In this document: piece after piece, positions 1 to 6,851 of the stretch | Layout of the letters: each line of letters starts with the position of its first letter | Numbering within the stretch: position 1 is the stretch's first letter | From: Prolixibacteraceae bacterium | GTDB lineage: Bacteria; Bacteroidota; Bacteroidia; Bacteroidales; Prolixibacteraceae | DNA length: 15,179 nucleotides | NCBI GenBank assembly: GCA_016788685.1 | Contig: JAEUSS010000329.1 | Span: forward strand, 1-15,179 | Direction: 5' to 3' | The notes under the pieces: generated by a model | The model's input: only the letters and a program-made list of their open reading frames with translations | Databases searched by the model: none | What the model was told of the DNA's origin: nothing | Position numbers and translations under genes: made by a program

Positions 1-1
1 A

Positions 2-346
2 GTCGTTCTGATTGTCATCGGATTAGTTTTCAAACTTCAACACTGGCCCAACGGCAGTCTGATCTTTATAATCGGGTCTTCGGGCTTCCTGATCTTTTCA
101 GGTTTAAACATGGCAATAAGGTGCGCGAAGCCGGCACAAGAGAATCCGGCGACACGGGTGATCAATATCGTTTATTTACTTTCTGCGTCTGCCGTGTTGT
201 TGGGTAGTCTTTTCAAGCTGCAGCACTATCCTTACGGAGCGGCATTGCTGCTGATTGGTATTGTCGGGGGAGCGATTGCCGGCATGGCCGACTACGGTTG
301 GTCAAGAAAAATTGGCAACAAATCTGAAGAACAAAATCGTCCTTGA
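2..346 (+). CDS. GldL-like small membrane protein, C-terminal part (5' end outside window)
   Basis: The reading frame is open from base 2, so the N-terminus lies upstream of the window; an internal Met at 110 is not the start. The visible 114 residues form alternating hydrophobic segments and contain the same motif twice, FKLQHWPNG near residue 10 and FKLQHYPYG near residue 71, each followed by a Gly-rich membrane helix. The FKxxHWPxG signature just before or within a helix is what I know from the N-terminus of gliding/type IX secretion protein GldL and from small Bacteroidota membrane proteins related to it. The last ~20 residues are polar and probably cytoplasmic. There is no long GldL C-terminal cytoplasmic domain, so this is a GldL-N-like repeat protein and not GldL itself. 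Its function is unknown. The next gene begins 38 bases downstream, so the two could be co-transcribed. Confidence 0.6.
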   Translation, partial: VVLIVIGLVFKLQHWPNGSLIFIIGSSGFLIFSGLNMAIRCAKPAQENPATRVINIVYLLSASAVLLGSLFKLQHYPYGAALLLIGIVGGAIAGMADYGWSRKIGNKSEEQNRP

Positions 347-384
347 TGAGTTGATATGCATAATACATTCACAACGATTAAATT

Positions 385-789
385 ATGGCAACAGTAAAAA
401 CAACCTATCTGGGCGAATTGCGCACCGAAAACATTCACTTGCAGTCGGGCAGTAAAATCATTACCGATGCGCCCTGCGATAACCGCGGAAAAGGAGAAGC
501 CTTTTCGCCTACCGACCTGCTGGCAACTGCGTTAGGCAATTGCATCATGACCATTATGGGCATCAAAGCGATGGACAACGGCATTGACCTGGCAGGCACG
601 GAGATTGAAATTACCAAAATTATGGCCAGCGACCCGCGCCGGGTGGCCGAAGTGATTCTCGAATTTAACTTTCCGAAGAAAGGCTACACCGAAACAGAAA
701 AAGGGCTCATCGAAAGTGTGGCCGGTATCAGTCCGGTACCGTTAAGTGTCCATCCTGATCTGAAACAAACCATCGTGTTTAACTGGTAA
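385..789 (+). CDS. OsmC/Ohr-superfamily protein
   Basis: This 134-residue protein has the size and motifs of the OsmC family, whose members are usually dimeric thiol peroxidases acting on organic hydroperoxides in the cytoplasm. The central helix reads SPTDLLATALGNCIMT (residues 41-56), with Cys53 at the position of the peroxidatic cysteine. The C-terminal segment SPVPLSVHPDL (116-126) corresponds to the usual CPV...HPD motif, but the second (resolving) cysteine is Ser116, encoded by AGT where TGT would give Cys. The other Cys, Cys31, lies in a different part of the fold. The start at 385 gives the full N-terminal strand of the family; no clear Shine-Dalgarno is visible, as is normal in this phylum. 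OsmC membership is well supported. Peroxidase activity is uncertain because of the missing partner cysteine, and some OsmC-like (YhfA-type) proteins have no proven peroxidase role. Confidence 0.88.
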   Translation: MATVKTTYLGELRTENIHLQSGSKIITDAPCDNRGKGEAFSPTDLLATALGNCIMTIMGIKAMDNGIDLAGTEIEITKIMASDPRRVAEVILEFNFPKKGYTETEKGLIESVAGISPVPLSVHPDLKQTIVFNW

Positions 790-806
790 ACTTTATGGTT
801 GTATCC

Positions 807-838
807 TTTCAAAATGTTAGTCACTTCTTTTATCTTCG
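807..838 (+). promoter_or_regulatory. Candidate promoter of the NikR-like gene
   Basis: TATCTTCG at 831-838 is a one-mismatch fit to the Bacteroidota -7 box TAnnTTTG and is followed by C. TTTC at 807-810, 20 bases upstream, fits the -33 TTTG with one mismatch. Transcription would begin around 843-846, right at the first candidate operator. The assignment rests on pattern only. Confidence 0.5.
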
Positions 839-844
839 CACAGA

Positions 845-872
845 ATAACACGAATTTCTGAAAAAGTAACAT
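845..872 (+). promoter_or_regulatory. Candidate tandem operator upstream of the NikR-like gene
   Basis: ATAACAC (845-851) and GTAACAT (866-872) are direct copies of RTAACAY, separated by 14 bases (21 bp start to start); the second copy ends one base before the ATG at 874. The same pair, with the same spacing, precedes the TonB receptor. GTAACAC is the right half-site of the palindrome I recall for Arg-Gly-Ser type NikR proteins. An inverted near-copy, ATGTTAG, lies at 814-820 between the -33 and -7 elements. Binding by the adjacent regulator, giving autoregulation by blocking initiation or elongation, is inferred. Confidence 0.5.
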
Positions 873-873
873 C

Positions 874-1275
874 ATGGCTGTTTCCCGTTTTGGCGTTTCG
901 TTGGAAGAAGAGTTGCTGACAGCACTCGATCAGTATGTAACTGAGAATAATTTTGCAAACCGGTCGCAGGCAATCCGGCACCTGATCGAGAAAAACATGG
1001 TGGAACAAAAATGGAAATGTGATAATCTGGTTGCCGGTGCGGTGGTGATGGTTTACAGCTGCCAGAAACCTGAAATCCGGATGCGGTCGTCCGAAATACA
1101 GTTTCAATACCGGGATGTGGTGATTGGTGTTCAGCAATTCAACCTGAGTGAGCAAAACTGCATGGAAATTGTTGCAGTAAAAGGCGCATCGCGCAGGCTT
1201 ACCGACTTGTCCGACAAACTTATAAGTATCAAAGGGATTCAGCACGGGAAATTAATCATGAGTAAAACAGAGTAA
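874..1275 (+). CDS. NikR-family ribbon-helix-helix regulator with degenerate nickel site
   Basis: The 133 residues match NikR in length and layout: an N-terminal RHH DNA-binding domain (1-46) whose recognition strand VSRFGVSL carries Arg5, Gly7 and Ser9, the helix pair with NRSQAIRHLI (29-38), then an ACT-like tetramerisation and sensor domain (about 53-133) ending in the typical IKGIQHGKL segment (119-127). Against E. coli NikR the nickel ligands His76, His87, His89 and Cys95 align with Phe77, Gln88, Asn90 and Cys96, so only the cysteine remains. It is therefore a NikR homologue that probably does not bind nickel in the known square-planar site and may sense another ligand or act without one. 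It sits directly upstream of a TonB-dependent receptor, its most likely target. Candidate RTAACAY operators precede both genes. The start at 874 gives the standard N-terminus. Family assignment is firm; the effector is unknown. Confidence 0.85.
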   Translation: MAVSRFGVSLEEELLTALDQYVTENNFANRSQAIRHLIEKNMVEQKWKCDNLVAGAVVMVYSCQKPEIRMRSSEIQFQYRDVVIGVQQFNLSEQNCMEIVAVKGASRRLTDLSDKLISIKGIQHGKLIMSKTE

Positions 1276-1283
1276 TTTTTTTG
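1276..1283 (+). promoter_or_regulatory. Weak candidate -7 box for the TonB receptor gene
   Basis: The T-run ending in TTTG at 1280-1283, followed by CC, fits TAnnTTTG with one mismatch (T for A at the second position). It lies 8 bases before the first RTAACAC copy, the same relative position as the -7 box of the NikR-like gene. No clear -33 element is visible, and the receptor may also be read through from the regulator gene. Confidence 0.3.
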
Positions 1284-1291
1284 CCTCAACA

Positions 1292-1319
1292 GTAACACGA
1301 AATAGAAAAATAATAACAC
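1292..1319 (+). promoter_or_regulatory. Candidate tandem operator upstream of the TonB receptor
   Basis: GTAACAC (1292-1298) and ATAACAC (1313-1319) are direct repeats with 14 bases between them, and both continue as CGA. This copies the arrangement at 845-872 (21 bp start to start), and the intervening sequences are similar too (CGAAnT followed by an A-rich tract). It ends 25 bases before the receptor start codon, so a bound regulator would lie in the 5' leader or at the transcription start. Being a site for the NikR-like protein is an inference from proximity, repetition and half-site identity. Confidence 0.55.
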
Positions 1320-1344
1320 GATTTACACCTAATTCTATCTTAAA

Positions 1345-3186
1345 ATGAAAAAATACCTCCTGAATATTATCCTCATGCCGTTTATGCTTTCGGGTTTAAC
1401 AGCAACCCTCCAGGCTCAGGACATGCTTGAAGACACCATCCGGATTGAAGAAGTGGTGGTAACAGGCAGTCCGGTAAAAATCAACCGCAACAATGTGCCC
1501 ATGTCGGTTTCAGTAGTTACCAGTGCACAAATCAACGAAAATAACGAGTCGGCTCTGTTACCGATTTTAAGCGGCCGTGTTCCGGGCTTGTTTGTAACCG
1601 AGCGCGGAGTAACCGGTTTTGGAGTTGCCGCCGGATCAGCCGGGCAGATCACTATCCGCGGAATAGGCGGAAGTCCGACTACCGGGGTCCTGATGCTGAT
1701 TGACGGTCATCCGCAGTTTATGGGAATTATGGGCCATCCTCTGCCCGATTCGTATGTAGCTTCTGATGTTGAGCGGGTTGAAGTGATCCGGGGCTCGGGC
1801 TCGGTACTTTATGGCTCCAATGCCATGGGCGGAGTGATTAACCTGATTACCAAAAAGCAGGAACAGGAAGGATTTCACGGAAATGCGCGCTTCATGCTGG
1901 GTTCGTACAACACTCAGAAATACATGGCTTCCGGAGGTTATAAAAAAGACAGACTCAGCGTTTATGTTTCCGGGAATCATGATAAAACCGACGGACACCG
2001 GGCTGATTCCGAATTTAAGATCACCAACGGATACACCAAAATCGGATACAAACTAAATGAGTACCTGAAGATGAGCGGCGATTTCAGCCTGGCAGCGTTT
2101 AAAGCTTCCGATCCGGGCCCTGACACTCTTTCGGCAAAAAAGGGGGAGACCATCGACATTACGCGCGGATACGGTGCCTTCACAATCGAAAATGAGCTGG
2201 AAAAAATCTCGGGATCAGCTAAGCTTTTTTACAATTTTGGAGAACATGACATCACCGATGGATTTCATTCAACCGACCACAACTATGGCCTCAATTTTCT
2301 GGAGTCGCTGAGGTTGTTTAAAGGCAACACCATCACTGCAGGTTTTGATTACATCAACTATGGCGGTATGGCCGAAAACCTGAAAGCGATGGGCGGAAGG
2401 GGAATTGTATTTGCCGATACTTCGGTTTATGAGCTTGGTTATTATGGCTTTGTTCAGCAGACTTTGGCCGAAAAACTGACACTAAACGCCGGATTGCGCC
2501 TGCAAGACCACTCGGTTTACGGAGCAGAATGGGTGCCTTCGGCAGGTTTCGCCTGGCGCACAAACGAAAATACCACCTGGAAAGCCTCGTTCTCCAAAGG
2601 ATTCCGTAGTCCTACTGTTCGCGAGTTATTTCTTTTCGGACCTAATCCTAAACTTCAGCCTGAAACGGTGTTTAATTACGAAGCAGGAGTTCTGAGATCT
2701 TTTTTCAACCGGAAACTGAATCTGGAATTAACCGGATTTCTGGTGAAAGGTGATAACCTGATCATTACTGTTCCGAATAAAGGGTTACAAAATGCGGGAG
2801 AGGTTTCAAACAAAGGAATTGAAGTTTCGGCTGAAGTTAATCCGTCGTCAAGGCTCAATGTTCATGCGGCATACAGCTACATCAACATGAAAACACCTGT
2901 ATATGCAACTCCGGAGCATCAGTTATTTATCAGTTCACGCTACCGGCTCAACAAAACCATGTTTATGCTGAGTCTCCAGCAGGTTTTAAATCTGGATACC
3001 GATCCTTCAGTGAAAGTACATCGTGAGAACTACACGTTGCTGAATGCGAAAGTCAGCCACCGGTTGTGCAGTTACGCTGAGTTGTTTGTCAGTGCTGAAA
3101 ATCTGCTGAATCAGAGATACGAACAAAACAGGTATTATACCATGCCCGGAACAACTGTTTTTGCCGGCTTAAACCTGAATTTTTAG
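1345..3186 (+). CDS. TonB-dependent outer-membrane receptor
   Basis: This is a 613-residue receptor for active uptake of a scarce ligand across the outer membrane, driven by TonB/ExbBD. A signal peptide with cleavage after LQAQ (about residue 25) is followed by a TonB-box-like segment (IEEVVVTG, 34-41), a plug domain (about 45-170) with the family markers VPGLFV, IRGIGG, VEVIRGSGSVLYGSNAMGGVINLI, and a beta-barrel ending in the terminal Phe typical of outer-membrane proteins. SKGFRSPTVRELF marks the barrel region common to siderophore and cobalamin receptors. There is no N-terminal carboxypeptidase-like domain and no SusD partner, so a polysaccharide role is unlikely. The plug has a His/Met cluster (His122, Met126, Met129, His131), and predicted loops carry His212/His218 and His301/His308/His312. 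With a NikR-type regulator next to it, a metal or metal-chelate substrate is plausible. It could equally carry a siderophore, heme or cobalamin. Confidence 0.92.
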   Translation: MKKYLLNIILMPFMLSGLTATLQAQDMLEDTIRIEEVVVTGSPVKINRNNVPMSVSVVTSAQINENNESALLPILSGRVPGLFVTERGVTGFGVAAGSAGQITIRGIGGSPTTGVLMLIDGHPQFMGIMGHPLPDSYVASDVERVEVIRGSGSVLYGSNAMGGVINLITKKQEQEGFHGNARFMLGSYNTQKYMASGGYKKDRLSVYVSGNHDKTDGHRADSEFKITNGYTKIGYKLNEYLKMSGDFSLAAFKASDPGPDTLSAKKGETIDITRGYGAFTIENELEKISGSAKLFYNFGEHDITDGFHSTDHNYGLNFLESLRLFKGNTITAGFDYINYGGMAENLKAMGGRGIVFADTSVYELGYYGFVQQTLAEKLTLNAGLRLQDHSVYGAEWVPSAGFAWRTNENTTWKASFSKGFRSPTVRELFLFGPNPKLQPETVFNYEAGVLRSFFNRKLNLELTGFLVKGDNLIITVPNKGLQNAGEVSNKGIEVSAEVNPSSRLNVHAAYSYINMKTPVYATPEHQLFISSRYRLNKTMFMLSLQQVLNLDTDPSVKVHRENYTLLNAKVSHRLCSYAELFVSAENLLNQRYEQNRYYTMPGTTVFAGLNLNF

Positions 3187-3230
3187 TTGGCGGTTGAGTA
3201 AATTACAAGCTCACAAGAGCATTTAAAGAG

Positions 3231-3273
3231 TCCCCATTCATGCCTTTTTTAGCGCTGGATGGGGATTTTTTTT
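3231..3273 (+). terminator. Rho-independent terminator after the TonB receptor
   Basis: TCCCCATTCA (3231-3240) pairs with TGGATGGGGA (3256-3265) over 10 bp with one G-T wobble, has a 15-base loop, and is followed by eight T's (3266-3273). It lies 45 bases after the receptor stop and separates the receptor unit from the export operon. Confidence 0.9.
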
Positions 3274-3521
3274 GCAAAAAAAAGTTAAGCGGTGTAACGA
3301 TTCAGAATACTATTCGTCCTACTTTGGTATACAGCGAATTCAGAAACAGAAAACAGGAAGACTAATAAAATTGCTTTACCGGCATTTCAGGACTACATTT
3401 TACCGAGAAAACTGACTTTTTAACCGTTTCACAGGAAGAAATCAGCCATTCATCGAAAAAAACAGGCTTGAGAAATCATTATTCACGAATTTTGACTTGA
3501 AAACTAGCAGAAAACACAGCC
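3274..3521 (+). promoter_or_regulatory. Leader/promoter region of the export operon
   Basis: About 250 bases separate the terminator from the ATPase gene and contain no credible gene. TACTTTGG at 3320-3327 is a loose fit to the Bacteroidota -7 box and would leave a 5' leader of almost 200 bases. I see no strong hairpin, palindrome or ORF in the leader. A promoter must lie here because a strong terminator precedes it and five co-directional genes follow; its exact position is uncertain. Confidence 0.35.
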
Positions 3522-4247
3522 ATGATTAAATTAAACAACATTCACAAATCCTATGAGATGGGAAACAACAGTCTCCATGTTCTGAAGGGTATTGACCTGA
3601 CTATTGAACAAGGAGACTTTGTTTCTATCATGGGTTCCTCCGGTTCCGGGAAATCCACCCTTCTGAACATTTTGGGGATGCTCGACAATTACGACAAAGG
3701 TACTTATCATCTGGCCGGTAACCTGATTGCCAACATGAGCGAAAAAAAAGCAGCCCAATACCGTAACGATATGGTTGGCTTTGTATTTCAGTCGTTCAAC
3801 CTGATTTCGTTTAAAAACGCGATGGAAAATGTGGCGCTCCCGCTTTACTATAAGGGAGTTCCAAGGAAAAAGCGGAATCAGATTGCCCTGGAGTACCTTG
3901 AAAAACTGGGATTAAAGGAATGGGCCAGCCACATGCCCAATGAAATGTCGGGCGGACAAAAGCAAAGGGTAGCTATTGCCCGTGCGCTGATTTCGCAGCC
4001 GAAAATTATTCTGGCTGATGAGCCAACCGGGGCTTTGGATACGGCCACCTCATACGAGGTGATGGATATCCTGAAAGAGATCAACGAGGCCGGGATTACC
4101 GTGATCATTGTTACTCACGAGCACGACATTGCCGCGATGACTCGCCAGATTATCAGGCTTAAAGACGGACAGATTCACGAGATTATCCGCAACGGCGAAC
4201 TGAAGCAGTTCCAGAAGGAGTATGTGAAAGAGCTGGAAACCGTTTAA
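3522..4247 (+). CDS. ABC transporter ATP-binding protein (MacB/LolD type)
   Basis: This 241-residue cytoplasmic ATPase powers the export system encoded by the following genes. All nucleotide-binding motifs are intact: Walker A GSSGSGKS (38-45), Q-loop Gln90 in FVFQSFN, signature MSGGQKQRVAIARAL (142-156), Walker B IILADE (162-167) followed by PTGALD, and the switch histidine His199 in VTHEHD. The FVFQSFNLI and ADEPTGALD wording is typical of the LolD/MacB/FtsE branch that works with FtsX-like permeases by mechanotransmission instead of moving substrate through the membrane domain. The C-terminal ~30 residues form a polar extension. The permease gene starts 10 bases downstream, so the genes are almost certainly one operon. 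The substrate cannot be inferred from this subunit. Confidence 0.95.
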   Translation: MIKLNNIHKSYEMGNNSLHVLKGIDLTIEQGDFVSIMGSSGSGKSTLLNILGMLDNYDKGTYHLAGNLIANMSEKKAAQYRNDMVGFVFQSFNLISFKNAMENVALPLYYKGVPRKKRNQIALEYLEKLGLKEWASHMPNEMSGGQKQRVAIARALISQPKIILADEPTGALDTATSYEVMDILKEINEAGITVIIVTHEHDIAAMTRQIIRLKDGQIHEIIRNGELKQFQKEYVKELETV

Positions 4248-4257
4248 TATAAAGCCA

Positions 4258-5508
4258 ATGTTTGATATCGATATCTGGCAGGAAATTCTTGCCACAATCA
4301 AAAAAAATAAAATGAGGACATTCCTCACCGGGTTCTCGGTGGCCTGGGGGATTTTCATGCTAATGATTCTACTGGGCTCAGGAAACGGTTTGAGCAACGG
4401 TGTGGCTGCAAACTTCATGAACGATGCAGTAAATGCCATGTGGATCTGGAACGGGGAAACCACCATTGCTTACGAAGGAATGAAGACCGGAAGGCCGATC
4501 CGTTTCCAGAATCAGGATCAGGAGATTGTATCAAAAGTTTCTGGAGTAGGAGTGTCATCGGGGCGCTATTTTATGGGAAACACCCGGTATTCATACGGCA
4601 AAGAATCAGGTGAATATACAACCATAACTTGTCAGCCTGCATTGAAAGATGTTGAAAACCTTATTCTGAACGAGGGGCGATTTGTCAATCAGATTGACAT
4701 CATCCAGAACCGAAAAGTAGTGGTCATCGGCACTGATATTAAGACCGCTCTTTTTAAGGATTCGACCGCGTTGGGTGAGTACGTGAATATCAATATGGTA
4801 CCATTTAAGGTGGTAGGTATTTGCTCCGAACCCGGGTCGACCCGTAACCGGAATGCTTACATGCCGCTTTCGACTGCCCAAATGATTTTTAATGGTTCGA
4901 ACAAGATTCATAATCTGGCCCTGACCATTAATGCATCGACCCTGGAAGAAAGCCAGGCGATTGAAGAACAAATCAGGACCGCTTTGGGGAAACAGCATAA
5001 ATTTGATCCCAAAGACGAAGGCGCTATCGGATTGTATAACAAGCTGGAAAATTATATTCAGACCATGAAAATTTTTCAGGCGATCAAAATTTTTATCTGG
5101 ATTATTGGTGTTGGAACTCTGATTGCCGGAATTGTTGGAGTAAGCAACATTATGCTGATTGTTGTTAAGGAACGCACCAAGGAAATCGGAATCCGTAAAG
5201 CGATCGGTGCAAGTCCGTCATCAGTGGTCGGGCTTATTTTGCTCGAATCGATCCTGATCACCACGATCGCCGGCTATATCGGCCTGGTTCTGGGAACCGG
5301 ACTAATGGAGATGGTCAACTATTTTATGGTCCAATCGGCCGGACCGGCAACCGATCAGAGTGAAACCATCTTTTTGAATCCCACGGTTGATATCAACATC
5401 GCAATCTATTCCACTTTGCTGCTCATCGTTGCAGGGGCCGTGGCAGGTTACATTCCGGCCAAACGGGCTGCCAGTATTAAACCAATTGTTGCCCTGCGCG
5501 ACGAATAA
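4258..5508 (+). CDS. MacB/FtsX-family ABC permease, first paralogue
   Basis: This is a 416-residue inner-membrane subunit with the MacB topology: a short cytoplasmic amphipathic start (MFDIDIWQEI), TM1 at about 23-41, a large periplasmic MacB core domain (about 45-265), then three TM helices (about 280-305, 325-350, 378-402). The cytoplasmic coupling loop KERTKEIGIRKAIGASP contacts the ATPase, and the protein ends in IPAKRAASIKPIVALRDE, the family's characteristic C-terminus. In contrast to MacB itself, the ATPase is a separate protein. It closely resembles the next gene in layout and in both ends, so the two probably form a heterodimer that couples to the membrane-fusion protein and TolC-like channel downstream. 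The start at 4258 is supported by the shared MFDID N-terminus. Confidence 0.93.
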   Translation: MFDIDIWQEILATIKKNKMRTFLTGFSVAWGIFMLMILLGSGNGLSNGVAANFMNDAVNAMWIWNGETTIAYEGMKTGRPIRFQNQDQEIVSKVSGVGVSSGRYFMGNTRYSYGKESGEYTTITCQPALKDVENLILNEGRFVNQIDIIQNRKVVVIGTDIKTALFKDSTALGEYVNINMVPFKVVGICSEPGSTRNRNAYMPLSTAQMIFNGSNKIHNLALTINASTLEESQAIEEQIRTALGKQHKFDPKDEGAIGLYNKLENYIQTMKIFQAIKIFIWIIGVGTLIAGIVGVSNIMLIVVKERTKEIGIRKAIGASPSSVVGLILLESILITTIAGYIGLVLGTGLMEMVNYFMVQSAGPATDQSETIFLNPTVDINIAIYSTLLLIVAGAVAGYIPAKRAASIKPIVALRDE

Positions 5509-5511
5509 CAG

Positions 5512-5520
5512 AAAGGAGAT
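5512..5520 (+). promoter_or_regulatory. Strong Shine-Dalgarno for the second permease
   Basis: AAAGGAGAT, six bases before the ATG at 5527, is close to a full anti-Shine-Dalgarno match. Most other starts in the window have A/T-rich leaders without such a site, as expected in Bacteroidota. It lies in the 18-base gap after the first permease and supports the start chosen for the second. Confidence 0.7.
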
Positions 5521-5526
5521 CACATC

Positions 5527-6786
5527 ATGTTTGATATAGACCTTTGGAGAGAAATAGTCAGCGCACTGAAGAAGAATAGATTGCGCAGTTTTATGACTGC
5601 TTTCGGTGTTTTCTGGGGAATTTTTATGCTTGTGGTTATGTCGGGAGCAGGAAAAGCGCTTGAAAACGGCGTACTCGACGGGGTACGGGCTTTTGCAACC
5701 AACTCGGCATTCTTCTGGACTGAACGGACCAGCATTCCGCATGAAGGATTTCAACGCGGGCGACGCTGGAATTACGAAACAAGCGATATCGATTATATCC
5801 GCGAGAATGTGAAAGAGGTTGAATACTTGTCGCCACGGTTATTTGGGGACAACCAGGCTGGAAACAACACTATCCGTGGAGAAAGAGCCGGAGCTTTCAA
5901 TGTTTACGGCGATTATCCCGACTATTTTAAAATCGACCGTTGGACTCCGGTTAAAGGCAGGCTAATCAACGAAATAGACATGATTCAGGAAAGGAAAGTC
6001 TGCAACATCGGTGAACGTGTAGTTGAAGTGATGTTCGGGAAAGACGAAGATCCGATCGGTCAGTACCTGAAAATCAGCGGAGTTTATTTTCAGGTTGTCG
6101 GTGTAATTCATGCTGAAACACGGATTAATATTGGTGGCGGGAAGAAAGAAGAAACGATCATCATGCCGTTCAGTACCATGCGGAAAGCATATAATTACGG
6201 CAACCGGGTCTATTTCTTCTCTGTAACCTCAAAGCCCGGGACCAAAGTGAGCGATTTGGAAGAAAAACTGAAAAAGATATTAAAAGACCGGCATAAAATT
6301 GCTCCGGAAGACGAACAGGCTATTGGCTCGTTCAACATCGAAAAAGAATTCGTCAAGTTTAATGCTTTGTTTATCGGTATTCAGGTTTTAACCTGGATCG
6401 TCGGAATCGGGACGCTTTTGGCGGGAGTGATCGGAGTAAGCAACATCATGCTGGTAATTATCAAAGAACGGACTCAGGAAATCGGGATTCAGCGGGCCAT
6501 CGGAGCTACCCCCGGAACAATAATCAAACACATTGTTGCTGAGAGTGTATTCTTAACCGTAATGGCCGGATATATCGGGTTGTCTCTTGGCGTTGGGATA
6601 CTTGAAGTTTTAAATCAGATACTTCTTCGGGGAGGCGATGAGCTGTTTTTCCGTAATCCTGAAATTAATCTGACCATGGGACTTTCGGCTTTGGCAGTGC
6701 TTGTTGTTGCCGGAATCATTGCCGGTCTCATACCTGCCAAACGGGCTGTAAGTATAAAGCCAATTGATGCCATCCGCGACGAATAG
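5527..6786 (+). CDS. MacB/FtsX-family ABC permease, second paralogue
   Basis: A 419-residue permease paralogous to the one before it. The N-termini match (MFDIDLWREI against MFDIDIWQEI, then a WGIFML helix), as do the coupling loops (KERTQEIGIQRAIGATP) and C-termini (IPAKRAVSIKPIDAIRDE). It has TM1 at about 23-42, a periplasmic core to about 270, and three further helices. The periplasmic domains have diverged much more than the membrane and coupling parts, which suggests that the two subunits have separate contacts or substrate-handling roles in a heterodimer. It is preceded by an unusually good Shine-Dalgarno and followed 65 bases later by the membrane-fusion protein gene. The substrate is unknown; MacB-type pumps export antibiotics, peptides, lipoproteins or siderophores. 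Confidence 0.93.
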   Translation: MFDIDLWREIVSALKKNRLRSFMTAFGVFWGIFMLVVMSGAGKALENGVLDGVRAFATNSAFFWTERTSIPHEGFQRGRRWNYETSDIDYIRENVKEVEYLSPRLFGDNQAGNNTIRGERAGAFNVYGDYPDYFKIDRWTPVKGRLINEIDMIQERKVCNIGERVVEVMFGKDEDPIGQYLKISGVYFQVVGVIHAETRINIGGGKKEETIIMPFSTMRKAYNYGNRVYFFSVTSKPGTKVSDLEEKLKKILKDRHKIAPEDEQAIGSFNIEKEFVKFNALFIGIQVLTWIVGIGTLLAGVIGVSNIMLVIIKERTQEIGIQRAIGATPGTIIKHIVAESVFLTVMAGYIGLSLGVGILEVLNQILLRGGDELFFRNPEINLTMGLSALAVLVVAGIIAGLIPAKRAVSIKPIDAIRDE

Positions 6787-6851
6787 AAAGTCTTCAGCTG
6801 AATTTGAATTTTAGAAAGTAAGAAAACAGAAACATATAAAAAGACCGAATC

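Noticed and set aside
817..1245. Minus-strand ORF of 142 codons opposite the NikR-like gene
   Set aside because: The plus-strand frame matches the NikR family end to end, so the antisense frame is a shadow.
1270..1298. A classical inverted NikR palindrome upstream of the receptor
   Set aside because: The position where the GTGTTAC left half should lie holds GAGTAAT, only four of seven matches with a 15-base gap; the direct repeat explains the sequence better.
1336..1343. TATCTTAA as a -7 box for the TonB receptor
   Set aside because: It ends one base before the start codon, which would leave almost no leader; the element at 1276-1283 is better placed.
3239..3364. 41-codon plus-strand ORF after the TonB receptor
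   Set aside because: Its beginning lies in the loop and 3' arm of the strong terminator, and the peptide has low complexity with no family resemblance.
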